Shown: positions 52,249 through 62,285 of the stretch, piece by piece
Position numbering within the stretch: the first letter of the stretch is position 1
Layout: each line of letters opens with the position of its first letter
Source of the DNA: Gymnogyps californianus
Taxonomy: Eukaryota; Chordata; Aves; Accipitriformes; Cathartidae
Assembly: GCF_018139145.2 (NCBI RefSeq)
Contig: NC_059481.1
Coordinates: 13,814,368 to 13,878,367, forward strand
Direction: 5' to 3'
Length of the DNA stretch: 64,000 nt
Position numbers and translations under genes: made by a program
The notes under the pieces: generated by a model
The model's database searches: none
What the model was told of the DNA's origin: nothing
Seen by the model: the letters and a program-made list of their open reading frames with translations, nothing else

Positions 52249-54356
52249 AACTGTAGTATTTAGGGGAAAATCCCTTTGCCTACACAACATGGTATTGAGT
52301 CATATTCCTTGTACGGCACTATATTGAAAACAGCTTTGTTTTTATTGTTTGCCATTTTCACTTCAAGCTCGGTAGGATTTTATCTGAGTCAACTTTCTTC
52401 ATGGCTGAAGATGAGCTGACTCTATCTGTACTGTTGAATTTAAGGAGAGTCATGTATTTTTTTCCCCTTGTACCATAAGATTTGAATTACACATCCCTCA
52501 CTTAAATCACTTTTGTGAGGCATTTTGGAAAAAAATAGGACTGAGTCTTCTTCTCATGAGCTTACTTAAGCTATTTCTTAGAGAAAATATGGATTACTAA
52601 AGTGTGTTCATCTTGCGCTTCTCTGGATCTAGTCACTCATGAAAATCTTTTCAGCATTTTAAACATCTTTTTTTTTTTTTTGGCACTTATGAAGACTTAA
52701 ATGTTTACTTGGATGCAGTTTATTTAGTAATGTTTTTATCTCTTTGCCTTATGTTTGCTGACAGCCCTTTGGTTGGTGTTTCTGCGCACTTGTTTTTTGG
52801 GAGGAGGAGTAAAGATTCTGAAACACCATCTGATTAAGTTGTGCCTTCCTATGGTGTCAAAAATAAAATAGTCATGTGAATGTAGTGCCTTTGTTTATCT
52901 ATCTGAGGTCTGCTTGGATGCCACTGAAGTCAATGGGAATAAAAAATTGGCTGTATAAATAGTTGTTTCAGTAAAGTTGGATGAACTCTTCATGTTCTCT
53001 CATTTGCGATTGTATTGGGGCAGAGTAAATATCGGTCAATATTCTCTGTCACCTGAAAGAAATGACTCATTGCCTCATTTTTATGCACAATATGACTTTC
53101 ATTCATAATGATGTTAATAACCATTACATTATTATGTTTGCAGTAGTTTATGTGCAAACTCTATCACCGTGGCGATTAGAGAAATTGGTGATTTCATCTC
53201 AGTCTGGGTATAATTTAGGGTTCTAAAAATCTTAATTTCTTTATGATAACAGGCCCATCATATGTCTGACAACTCTCAGGGAATCATTATGTTTGATATT
53301 TTGTTATAAAAATCTGTGCATGTTTTTTCAAGAGACAAATTTTAAAGGTTGCAGGGACAGAGGAATGAAAGTAGAATGCAAATAGAACAGCTGCTGAACA
53401 ATTGTAGCGAAGTCAAACAAATGCTTGGGGAAATCCTGAATTTGATTTTCCTATGCTTTCTTCATGAAGAAAATCATAAACCAAAAAGTACTCTCTTAAA
53501 GCAGGACATTATTGAATAATTTGATTCATATTACTTTTTAATATTGAACTATTGTGCTAAGCTACCATGTTCTAAAATGTTTTCAGAATTTTCTCTGGGA
53601 AATGTCAATTTTCTTAAACAGGATACAATGCAAGTGAAATGACATTTTTAAGGCATCAAGCAGAATTTTGGTTTTTGTCACAAATCTTGTATTTTTATAT
53701 TTATGGTGTCTGGTAATAATGTTTTTGAAGCCTGTGTAAGTGACTTTAAGCTTAAATCAGTGTTTAATTGCTGTAGCCTAAAAATCACTCTTCAAGACTT
53801 TTCCCCTGATCTCTTTCAAATTAATAGCACTTTTCGTAATGAAGTTGTATTCTTGGTTTGCTTCCCTGATTGCAACTCTGGGTATGCACTTTACGAAAGA
53901 TTTGAGGTGCTTAATTTCTGTACTACTGCTGAGTGCAGGCACAGTTTAGGAGATAAAAAGAGACTTTCATCCTCTCATTAGTCCTGGATGTGAAACTCCT
54001 TTGGTGAGGATTTTGGGAAGCCCAGCAGCCTGCTCAGAACATGATGCCTGGTCTGGCTGCTTGAGATAAATTGTGTAGTTCCTACACAGTGTGTTGCACA
54101 TATGTATGTTGGGAATGACAGCATATTTGGACATAGCAGTCCATCGGCAGAAGGCAACGCATCAAATACACTGTATCCTCAAAGACTCTGCTTCCTTTCC
54201 CATGTAATTATTATATATTAAAATAGTAAATAAATTTGAGATACTGTAAATAAGCAGTAAAGTAATATACTCAGTACTATTAATACCAAGCAGTAAAACA
54301 TGTACCAAATCAATTCATGGGTTTTTTTTCTCCTCTCCATCCTCCATTTTTTTCAG

Positions 54357-54484
54357 ACCTCCAGGATTACCCGCTCTGATGAAGATAAGGAAGGCTCCTG
54401 GGATGCCTGGGGGGCCTGGAGTGATTGCTCACGGACCTGTGGTGGGGGAGCCTCTTACTCGCTGAGGAGATGTTTAAATGGCAG
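54357..54484 (+). CDS. ADAMTSL3: ADAMTSL3 coding exon, start of first thrombospondin type-1 repeat
   Basis: The exon is 128 bp, phase 0 at its start, and ends after two bases of a codon (AG|GTAAGC, a strong donor). It encodes [19 protein letters not shown] and continues to [10 protein letters not shown] plus a split Arg codon. The first 13 residues are a charged linker. Then the TSP1 repeat begins with WDAWGAW, overlapping WxxW motifs used for C-mannosylation, followed by CSRTCGGG, the C-x2-(S/T)-C-G site that POFUT2 O-fucosylates in this superfamily. Cysteines fall at exon residues 24, 28 and 39. From memory the human ADAMTSL3 exon differs at only a few positions. ADAMTSL1 is similar in the repeat but has a different linker (SEEDRDG). 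ADAMTS-like proteins are secreted matrix glycoproteins without a protease domain. The open frame to the left of 54357 (from 54300) is intron. Confidence 0.95.
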
Positions 54485-56907
54485 GTAAGCCACATGCTTA
54501 CGTGTATTTATTCTTCTGCAGCTCTGCCGTATTTCCCTGTCCTCTGACGGTGTCTATAGAAAAGCATTGTTGCTTCTGTTTCTGGAACCAAGTGCTGTGT
54601 ACAGATCAAGTGTTATGAAATCCTGCTTTTAATATATTTTCATAATATATTAGATAAATATCTGAGCCTTCAACTCTGATAGAGCTTTAGTGTGTTATTA
54701 AATATGTTTGTGGAGTAACAAGAATGATTTATTTAGTACAGTCTAATACTGAGAGAAGTCCCTGTCACCGTAATATAAAGCGAATGGTGAGTTACTTGCA
54801 TACAAATTAGCCTGCACTTGAACATTACTTGAAATAATGTTCAAATGCAGGCTCCTCCATGTCTTCGCTGTAGTAAAAAAACAAGTGACTTACTCCACAT
54901 ATAGATGTGTCAAATGCGGCTTTTTTTCTTACTTTTCCTCTGCCAGTTCTTTCTATGCAGTGGTCCTGGTGGCCATATGTTTTCATGGATAAGCCTCAGT
55001 GTAGCTTGAAGAGAACAGCATACGCAGGGAAAACAATTTACCTCAGTAGTGAGGCTGGACTAATATAGGACTTGTTGCTACAATCCTAAAAGTATGAGTA
55101 ATGCAATAGGCTTGTAGTCAGGCGAGAAGAGATCCCAACCAGCTTAGAAGCATCTGTGCTGGCGTCCATAATTGCTTGCTTTACTTGAATTATTCTTAGA
55201 CATTTTTAAAACTGCTGATTATATTTAAATTTCTATTTTGTTGAGATTTTTTTAAGTTAAATGCAATATCGCCCAGGAAGTCAATTTTTCTTAAAGAAGG
55301 CTTGTAGTGTGATATGCTAGTTAAGCGCAAACTGTATGAAATACATAGCTAAAGACAATTGGTTAAAACACTGCCTGTTTCTTTTAGTGCAAAATGCACA
55401 AAGATCTTTGAGAAAAGTAATATTTCCAGCAAGAAGCCGTGATACTCTACCAGTGTGTTAGGGACTGTGAAACGAGCTCAATAAACTTTAGCAATATAAA
55501 TTCCAATGTGGTTTTATTAATATTTTTAATGTGTTCCCCTGTGAAAAACATGTGTTTTCCATACCTTGACAAATGTGTAGTTTAAAAGTTTTTTTTCTGT
55601 GTTTTATTGTTGTTGTAATGTCCAGGAAATGCGCAATTGTGAAACAAAGTTTTCACATTTGTATATATCATAAACATTTTTAACTTGCATGTCGTGATGC
55701 AATCATTCTTGCAAAAGATTGGAAATTTGAGACATGTAATATCTTGAGCTTGGAGAGTTGTACCTTCAGCTGAGCTGGTTGAACTCTTGCTCCAGGCATC
55801 CATTGCTTCTTCCTTTTCAAATTATATTTTTCAATCCTTCACACATATTAAAGAACACATATTAAAGAATTTTTTAATATTTGCAATCCATTGTCATGCA
55901 AAAAGTGGAGAATTTAGTCCGAGCTGTAAATAACCAGCTATACATTCATGCATTCTTTAATGTAAGGCAGGTCTTTTTGGTATGATGGGATTATTCCAAA
56001 ACACTATTCCTGATTTTAGAAACATCACTAATTATAATTTCCTGTCAAGTCATTTGAAATACGTTTTCAGTTCTTTCAAGGGCTTGATTTTGCCATTCTT
56101 AAGAAGAAGAATATCTTACCCTGCGCAAAAGTGCTGGTCAGTTATTAAGAAGTTTGGCAAACTGTGTCCCTAAAAAAAGTGTGAAACCCACACATCCCCA
56201 TATTTATGAGACCACAAGAAATAATCATGACTTTGTTATATGCCTGTTATTTTAGCTACTAACAACAGACTTTGCTGAGGATCTGAATTGCCTGGATTTC
56301 AGGATTCACATGCATTGGGCACCTTAGAAATGCATCCAGTCCATGAGAATTATATTTCATTTAAAATTATGAATTCTGCTCATATGGCTTTGGGTCAGTA
56401 AAATTACATGCTGTTCTTCAAAAGTATTGCATTGGGTTTTGGGAGAAAGGAAAGGTTTGAGGCTTTTTTTTCTTTCCTAAGCAAAATAGGAGAAAGGAAA
56501 ATTAATGCTCATTAGCCTTATGCTTCATTTAAGGATTGCTTAGATATTCTGATCCTCTTTTCCTCTGTGTTACATCCGATGGATTAGAAGTAGCTTTGCT
56601 GAAGTCAGCATAGATCAGGCTTAGGGATGCTTTGTGAAATCTTTTTCACAAAATAAATGTGTTTTTCATAAGATTTGCAGTAAATTGGGCTTACAGGGAA
56701 AGCCACACATTCTTTGCTGAAGAGAGACAGCAGTGTAACCTGTTGAGTCCCCAGATCCCCTTTGTATTTAAACCTTGTATTTTGAGTCCAAATTATGGTA
56801 GGGCAGTAGCAATAAAAGTCTAATTTTCAAGAGAATAACTAGCTGTAAAACAGGCAGGGTTGTGTTTTGCTGTTATGCAGTGTAACCATTTTTACTCTGT
56901 TTTTCAG
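54485..56907 (+). other. ADAMTSL3: ADAMTSL3 intron (2,423 bp)
   Basis: The donor is GTAAGC at 54485 and the acceptor is CTCTGTTTTTCAG ending at 56907. The first 400 bases hold a palindromic element (54705-54900). From about 54900 to 56890 there is AT-rich sequence with no recognisable gene or repeat; open frames there are at most 73 codons and lack domains. Confidence 0.92.
54705..54900. repeat. Palindromic MITE-like element with an 18-position central stem
   Basis: The centre is a hairpin: GCCTGCACTTGAACATTA (54810-54827), a 7-nt loop, then TAATGTTCAAATGCAGGC (54835-54852), pairing at 17 of 18 positions. The outer ends also match as inverted repeats: TGTGGAGTAA at 54709-54718 and TTACTCCACA at 54890-54899. 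Next to each end lie similar inverted words (ATTTATTTAGTACAG on the left, CTGTAGTAAAAAAAC on the right). The left arm is about 50 bases longer, as if it carried an insertion or the right arm a deletion. This looks like an old inverted-repeat transposon relic only 220 bp from an exon donor. Confidence 0.65.
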
Positions 56908-56953
56908 GAACTGTGAAGGTCGGAATATTCGATACAAAACCTGCAGTAGTAAT
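56908..56953 (+). CDS. ADAMTSL3: ADAMTSL3 coding exon, middle of first thrombospondin type-1 repeat
   Basis: The exon is 46 bp: one base completing the Arg codon split from 54484, then 15 codons reading NCEGRNIRYKTCSSN. It is flanked by TTTTTCAG and GTGAGT. Joined to the previous exon it gives CLNGRNCEGRNIRYKTC, which continues the TSP1 repeat with its next two cysteines, and it ends in phase 0. From memory the human protein reads NCEGQNIRYKTCSNH here, so the match is near complete. The next exon, expected to encode a DCPP-containing segment, lies beyond the window. The exon is too short to be found as a free-standing open frame. Confidence 0.94.
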
Positions 56954-57249
56954 GTGAGTCTGGTCTTTAATCCTATTTTACTTATTCAAACAATGTGTTA
57001 AAGTTTAAGAAATGCTACTTCTTGTTTAAAACCTTATGGTGCATAATTTTCTTTCCATCGTTATTACCATTTTTAAAGATTTCAGTCTGCATGACACCAC
57101 GAAGTCTCAAATTTAGGCTTCCCAAATGGATATTTTCTTTTGAAATTATAGTGCCAATTGTGATTCAGAATGTTTTATATCATTTATTAGGAAAGTTACA
57201 CATTTTGGAGGATTAAAAAATCGGTTCTCATCTTAAACTAGCAAGTGCT

Positions 57250-57420
57250 TTTCCTCAGGGTACTGTCTTTCAGATGAAGCATTAAACTGAGCTCCTGATC
57301 ATTTGTGATCATTAATGATACGGTGGCACTCTTCACACGAGCAAAGAGGTTAACTGCCTGGGTCCCTTTCAAATCTTAAATTGGATAATTACTCCTTATG
57401 TTCCCTCTGTTTGCCTAAGC
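57250..57420 (+). repeat. Ancient SINE-like relic
   Basis: Read in order, GTACTGTCTTTCAGATGAAGCATTAAACTGAG, then CTCCTGATCATTTGTGATCATTAATGAT, CGGTGGCACTCTTC and GAGCAAAGAGGTTAACTGCC match a SINE module I remember from several vertebrates, including fish and turtles (GATGAGACATTAAACCGAGGTCCTGACCACTTGTGGTCATTAAAGATCCCATGGCAC). The wide distribution suggests great age. The exact family name is not certain to me. Confidence 0.6.
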
Positions 57421-57875
57421 CCAGATCTTTATATGTCTATATGCAAAAGCATGTATATTTAGGTACACTGGCATAGACAGTTTCTGTGGCTGAATGTAAA
57501 CGTGGAGTTTTGACTATACAGGTGCTGTTACTGAGTTGCAATCACGTTTTATTTTTACAGACACATTTTATGAAAACCAGTCACATACAGCATACTTCAT
57601 GACTTGTGCTCAACTGATTTGCAGTGATGCTTTGTGCTGTTTAAACAGCTGCTGCCTTTCACCCCAGATGTTGTAGTCTGTTCAAGGTGTGCAGCTCATT
57701 CAGGACTTTGTGATACCACTGATCAACAGACCATGTGTACAAACACAATAATTCAGGATGGTTTACGGTCAGCAGTCACCCTCTTGCACGGGTTTCCTTA
57801 CAGTACAACGTGACATTCATATAATCCCATTCCAGAAAAGAGAGAAGGTAGATAAGTAATTAAAGCAAAAGCATC

Positions 57876-57911
57876 TTTTTTTTTTCTTTTTTTTTTTTTT
57901 TTTTTTTTTTT
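57876..57911 (+). repeat. Poly-T run (T10-C-T25)
   Basis: There are 36 bases of T with one interrupting C. It is preceded by an A-rich stretch and followed by ACTGTAGTGC. No retroelement body was recognised on either side. Confidence 0.9.
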
Positions 57912-60900
57912 ACTGTAGTGCATTTGATTAATCTGCTTCTGACTCTGGGAGAAAGGCAGCACTTTTCACACAAATACCCCTTAAAAGGTGAGGCCTGCGG
58001 TTCCCTTGAGTTGAATTATACCCAGGCAAGAGCAGGTGATACTCCTGTCATTGCCAACCCTGTGATTTCTGCCAGCAGCAGGCAGCTGGGAAGTATGACA
58101 TGTTCTCCTTAGGAGGCCCGACACTGGAAGTTGCCCAGTAAATACGTTGAATTAGTGTATCTCCTGGGAGAACTAGCCATTCCCACTCTTCGTTTTGCCA
58201 CACCAGTTTCTTGTGTGCCAGTTGGCTTCTGCCCTCCTCAAGAACAAGGCTTGCTAGCACCTTGAGTTGCTCTAACATGCCGCTCCTCAGTGTTGGATGG
58301 ATTTTTCCACCACAGCGGCTCACAGCCTAAGCTTGTGCTGGCAGAAACTAGTGGAAGTGATTAATGAATCAGGCCCAGTGCATGCAAAAATCAGATTCTG
58401 GAGACAAAGCCTGTCACTTGCCGTTTCAGAGGAAAAGGCCTAGCAGCTTTGTGCACAATGTCCTTAGCTCATAAATAAAAATGCCGCATACAAAAAATAC
58501 CATAATCTTTTAAAGCTGTGTGATAAGCTAAATTGCAGCCAGCCAGTATGTAAGCAATAAACAAATTGCCACTGTAAAATCTGTTTGCTATATTCCTTAT
58601 CTAGATATCTAGTTGTATGCATTGTACACATAATACACCTCTGAGTGCTTGATCCCGTGCACTACAGCTTCCTATGCAACAGTACAAACAAGTCAACGTA
58701 GTATACCTTGTTCCTCCAGCGAAAGGACTAGAAAACTACCCAGTGTACAGAAAAAGGAGAAAGATGAGATCAATTTGGGCATATTTTCTGCTGTAAGCAG
58801 AGGTCTACATGTTTTTAGGATATGTAAGAGCAATTGTGGACACTGTTCATTTTAAGGATTATGCAGTAAAAATCTGATGGAAATGAAGGCACTCTATGCT
58901 TCAGCATAGAGAAAATTAAGGTGATTACCATATCCTTTTTGAACTCCCAGGGAGTTTTACTGAAGTCACTGGGGCCTGTTTTTTAACTTTAGGACTTATT
59001 TTAAATCGATAAGTGGCAAGCGTCTTGTATGAGAGTCTGTTTGAATTTATGATGATTCAAATGTTAATTTCCAGACAGGAAGTTGCCTTTCCAGTTCTGC
59101 TTTTGGGGCATGTCTGAAAGGGATCAGGTTTCCATTTCAGTTCAGATACAGCCAGAATCTCTCAGGAATGGTTTTTCCTAGATTATGGATCAGATAATGG
59201 AGAACTCCTGAGAAAAATGTATTTCATGAGATTTCCACTGTTACTACAGTTGATCTTTGAATTTGGCATCACTGAATTCAAACCCATTATTAGACCTGAC
59301 TTAACCTTGAAATGGAAGCTTACACCTAATGTAAACCTGGGACTACTAGGCCAGTTTTGTTTCAAATGATATAATTTTCCCCAAAGTGTTATTTCTAATG
59401 AATGCTTCTCACTTTAGGAGTAAAATTTTAGTTTGAAAATTAAGAGTTTATACTAGCTTCTTTCCATGTTAGTAGGTATTATTGTTAACCACATGAGACA
59501 TTCAGTATATATACACTGTGTAAAGTTGTCTGCAAATGTAATTTTGCTACATGATACATTACACCACTAACATCTATATTGGGGAGTACAAATGAAGCAC
59601 AACTTAATATGTGTGTCATTCTAATGAAAAGAACAAGAGTCATTTTACCATAAAATTGGTTTCATCTGGATTTGTAATAGAATAGTAGTAAGTTCATTGA
59701 ACTCAAGCATAGTTCCAAAATAATATTAGTGATATTTCAATCAAAAAAAAAAAAATTCAAGGTCTTAGCAACAAAATAATTGCTGAGATTAAGGCATATG
59801 TATAGCTTGCTTATCTTTCTATCATAACTGAGATGCCAGGTGCATGATTTTCTAAAACTGCGTGTATGCTTTCAGCTTTTCTTATAGAAACTTTAGAGAA
59901 ATAAACTATATAAATGATTCATTATATGCTGTTCAATGAGATTTTCAGTCTTTCTTAACCCCCCCTTTTTTATATTTCCATTTTTGTATATACTGTTACA
60001 TTCTAATGCTATGATGTGCACTATATGGAAGTGTTTAAGATAATCCTTTAGGGTCCTATTCATAGAACAAGTTATTTGGGCCATTTCCCCATAAATTTCA
60101 CATTCTTACGTGCCAAAAAGTCACTTATACATTTGCCAGTGACTCTTCTACAGTACGAAAAAACACTATTTTGTAACAGATTTGCCCATGTTTAATTCCA
60201 TTATAAACTTTTATTATATGCAGATAATGCTCACACTTGTTCAACATATTCATCAGATTATTGTCCCAGCATCCACTTCTTAACCAGCTCATTTATCCCA
60301 TTCAGAAAATCTTGGCTGAACTGTGTCTACTTTCGTCCTATAATATTTCACCTTGAGTTGCACAGTTTCTCTCTAATCTGTTCATTTATTTATTTTATAT
60401 TTATAATGCTGATGCACCGTATGGCTCTCGTGGCTAGGGTTTCTAGCTCAGGTGTCTTGACTGTACTAAGAAGCGGCCTGAAAATTACGTAGGAAAAACA
60501 TAGAACCTGAAGCTAATTTCAAAAAGAAAACAAAACAATGACTTCATCAGTTTTGGCTAGGTTTCAACAAAATGAGATTCAAAGAATAAAACTAGACAAA
60601 GGGCTAGACTTTCTTTGGTGTCATCATTTTTACTGGGAATTTTCTTGCCTTCTCTTTTGTGCTTTTTTCAGCGGAGTAATTGTTGGCAGGAGTCACAGGG
60701 TCTGATGCAACCTTCATATTTTGTACATGAACATTGCCTACAAAGATACAGATTTCCCAGGTTAGCTTTGTTTTCAAAGGCTAAGAGTGCTCACTGCCAA
60801 AACTAAAATGATACATTTCATAAGAAGCCAGCCCTTGAACAGAGTAGTTTTTAATCATCTGTCACAAAAAGAATGGGAATATATATATGTATTTTTAACC

Positions 60901-62206
60901 TGCATGGTAGTCGTGTCTGAAGCATCTTTTTCAGATCTGTCTGTCCAATAATACGTTTATAAGTCATGTCATAAATACACTTCATTCCACTGCAAGATCT
61001 GGATGCGATTATTTTGCCAACATTTTCATGTGTTAGACCTCATAGATATGTCTTCAGCTCCTTATGTAGTGTATGAACCTATGAACAGCCTGGCTATGGT
61101 TCAGTGGATTGAGTGTAAGACAAAAGCTATTGCTGAAATTAGGAAATCTGAGAAATCCTGAAATTAGTAGCAAAAATATTTAGCAAACAAGAAAAAATGT
61201 GGAATATTGAGAGGGAAGTGGGAATGACAGAATGAATTGATGTCTGAAATAGGTTAAAACCAAGAAGACTTGCAAACAGGATGAGGGTTGGGGCCCATGT
61301 ATCATTGTCTGGTAGCGTGGCCTTGCCCATTTCCCGAACCTGCTTCACCCTTGCCTGCCTCTCCCACATCTTGCCCCCTCCCCCCTTTCCTTTCTATTTT
61401 TTAATCTTCCTCTCACTTTTCTGACCCACTCTAATGGAATGAACCTGAAGTTTACAAGTCCTCCTGTTGTCTTGATTACATTCCTTTCTGTGCTTAGTTG
61501 TGTTTCTGTTTAGATTATAAACTCCTTTCTTTATATAAATATGCGTTATTCCCAGGAAAACAGGGATCTGAATTTGGTTGCCATCCAAATGCTGATATAA
61601 TGCAAATGATAATAATTTCAGCCCTTTGATATTCCTTTGTGATGCTCTTTTTGTGCTCCTGCTTTTGAACACAGCTCAAACATAAAGCAGGTGGAACCGG
61701 CATATGAATCGAGCTGCCAGGATCGCTTTGTGTTCTTTGAAGATGCCAAAACAGAGTAGGGAGATGAGAATTCACTTGCTCTCAAGCAGCCAGGAAGCGA
61801 GTGGAAGGAAGGAGCTGCATTGTGTTGAATCAATGAGAAACATACAGTAACCACGGATTGACATCCTGACATTGTGGTGTTTGTGTCTTGGCATTGCATC
61901 AACACCAAGTGATAATGAATTGTAACAACAGCCTGTCAAAACTCAGCCTAAGGCCATCACTCTGCCTATTTTACAGATAGCTCTTTAATTCTTTGTGATG
62001 AAAATGTAGCTGTGCATGGCTGAATAACACTACTCCGAAATATTGCTTCTAACTTTACCTGACTTTAACTTCCACTTATTATTTTTATCCTTAGCTACTC
62101 TATTTGCAACGGTGGAAGGGAACCATATGGTATCCATATGAACTCTGAAGCCCTCTCTGCTTTTTAGACTTGCTATTGTGGAAAATGAGAGGTGACAGAT
62201 AAGTCA

Positions 62207-62285
62207 GAGCCAAATTCTGCTCTCATTTACACCAGTGCAAACGTGGTGAATTTCTCGTGAGTGACACTACAGTAAATAAGGGTGG
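62207..62285 (+). repeat. Half of a palindromic sauropsid-type repeat
   Basis: GAGCCAAATTCTGCTCTCATTTACACCAGTGCAAA is an almost intact end of a palindromic family whose ends read GGGCCAAATTCTGCTCTCA.TTACACCAGTGTAAA. The continuation GAATTTCTCGTGAGTGACACTACAGTAAATAA is a decayed centre. The opposite end is missing. Family recalled from turtle, crocodilian and bird sequence. Confidence 0.65.

Larger units (their letters stand above)
420..54356 (+). other. ADAMTSL3: ADAMTSL3 large intron (53,937 bp)
   Basis: The donor is GTCAGT at 420 and the acceptor is a T/C-rich tract ending TTTTTTTCAG at 54356. I read it for hidden genes and found none. Open frames inside are short (mostly 60-125 codons), occur on both strands and lack recognisable domains, except the one at 16408-16785, which partly overlaps a CR1 reverse-transcriptase relic. 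By segment: 420-4976 AT-rich with nothing distinct; 5020-10079 only a T/G low-complexity stretch; 10205-12556 nothing; 12676-16500 slightly GC-richer near 14000-14400 but no gene; 17761-21529 nothing firm; 22350-25589 nothing firm; 26941-33780 only a T25 run and scattered repeat scraps; 45526-50625 nothing firm; 50805-54356 only a T21 run and a short repeat scrap. Listed repeats fill the remainder. CpG is sparse throughout, as expected for an internal intron. Confidence 0.9.

Noticed and set aside
53104..53136. AT-rich imperfect palindrome around CATAATGATG/CATTATTATG
   Set aside because: Low complexity; pairing of A/T words is expected by chance.
58892..58911. 8-bp perfect hairpin CTCTATGC/GCATAGAG
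   Set aside because: Short stem; several such are expected by chance.
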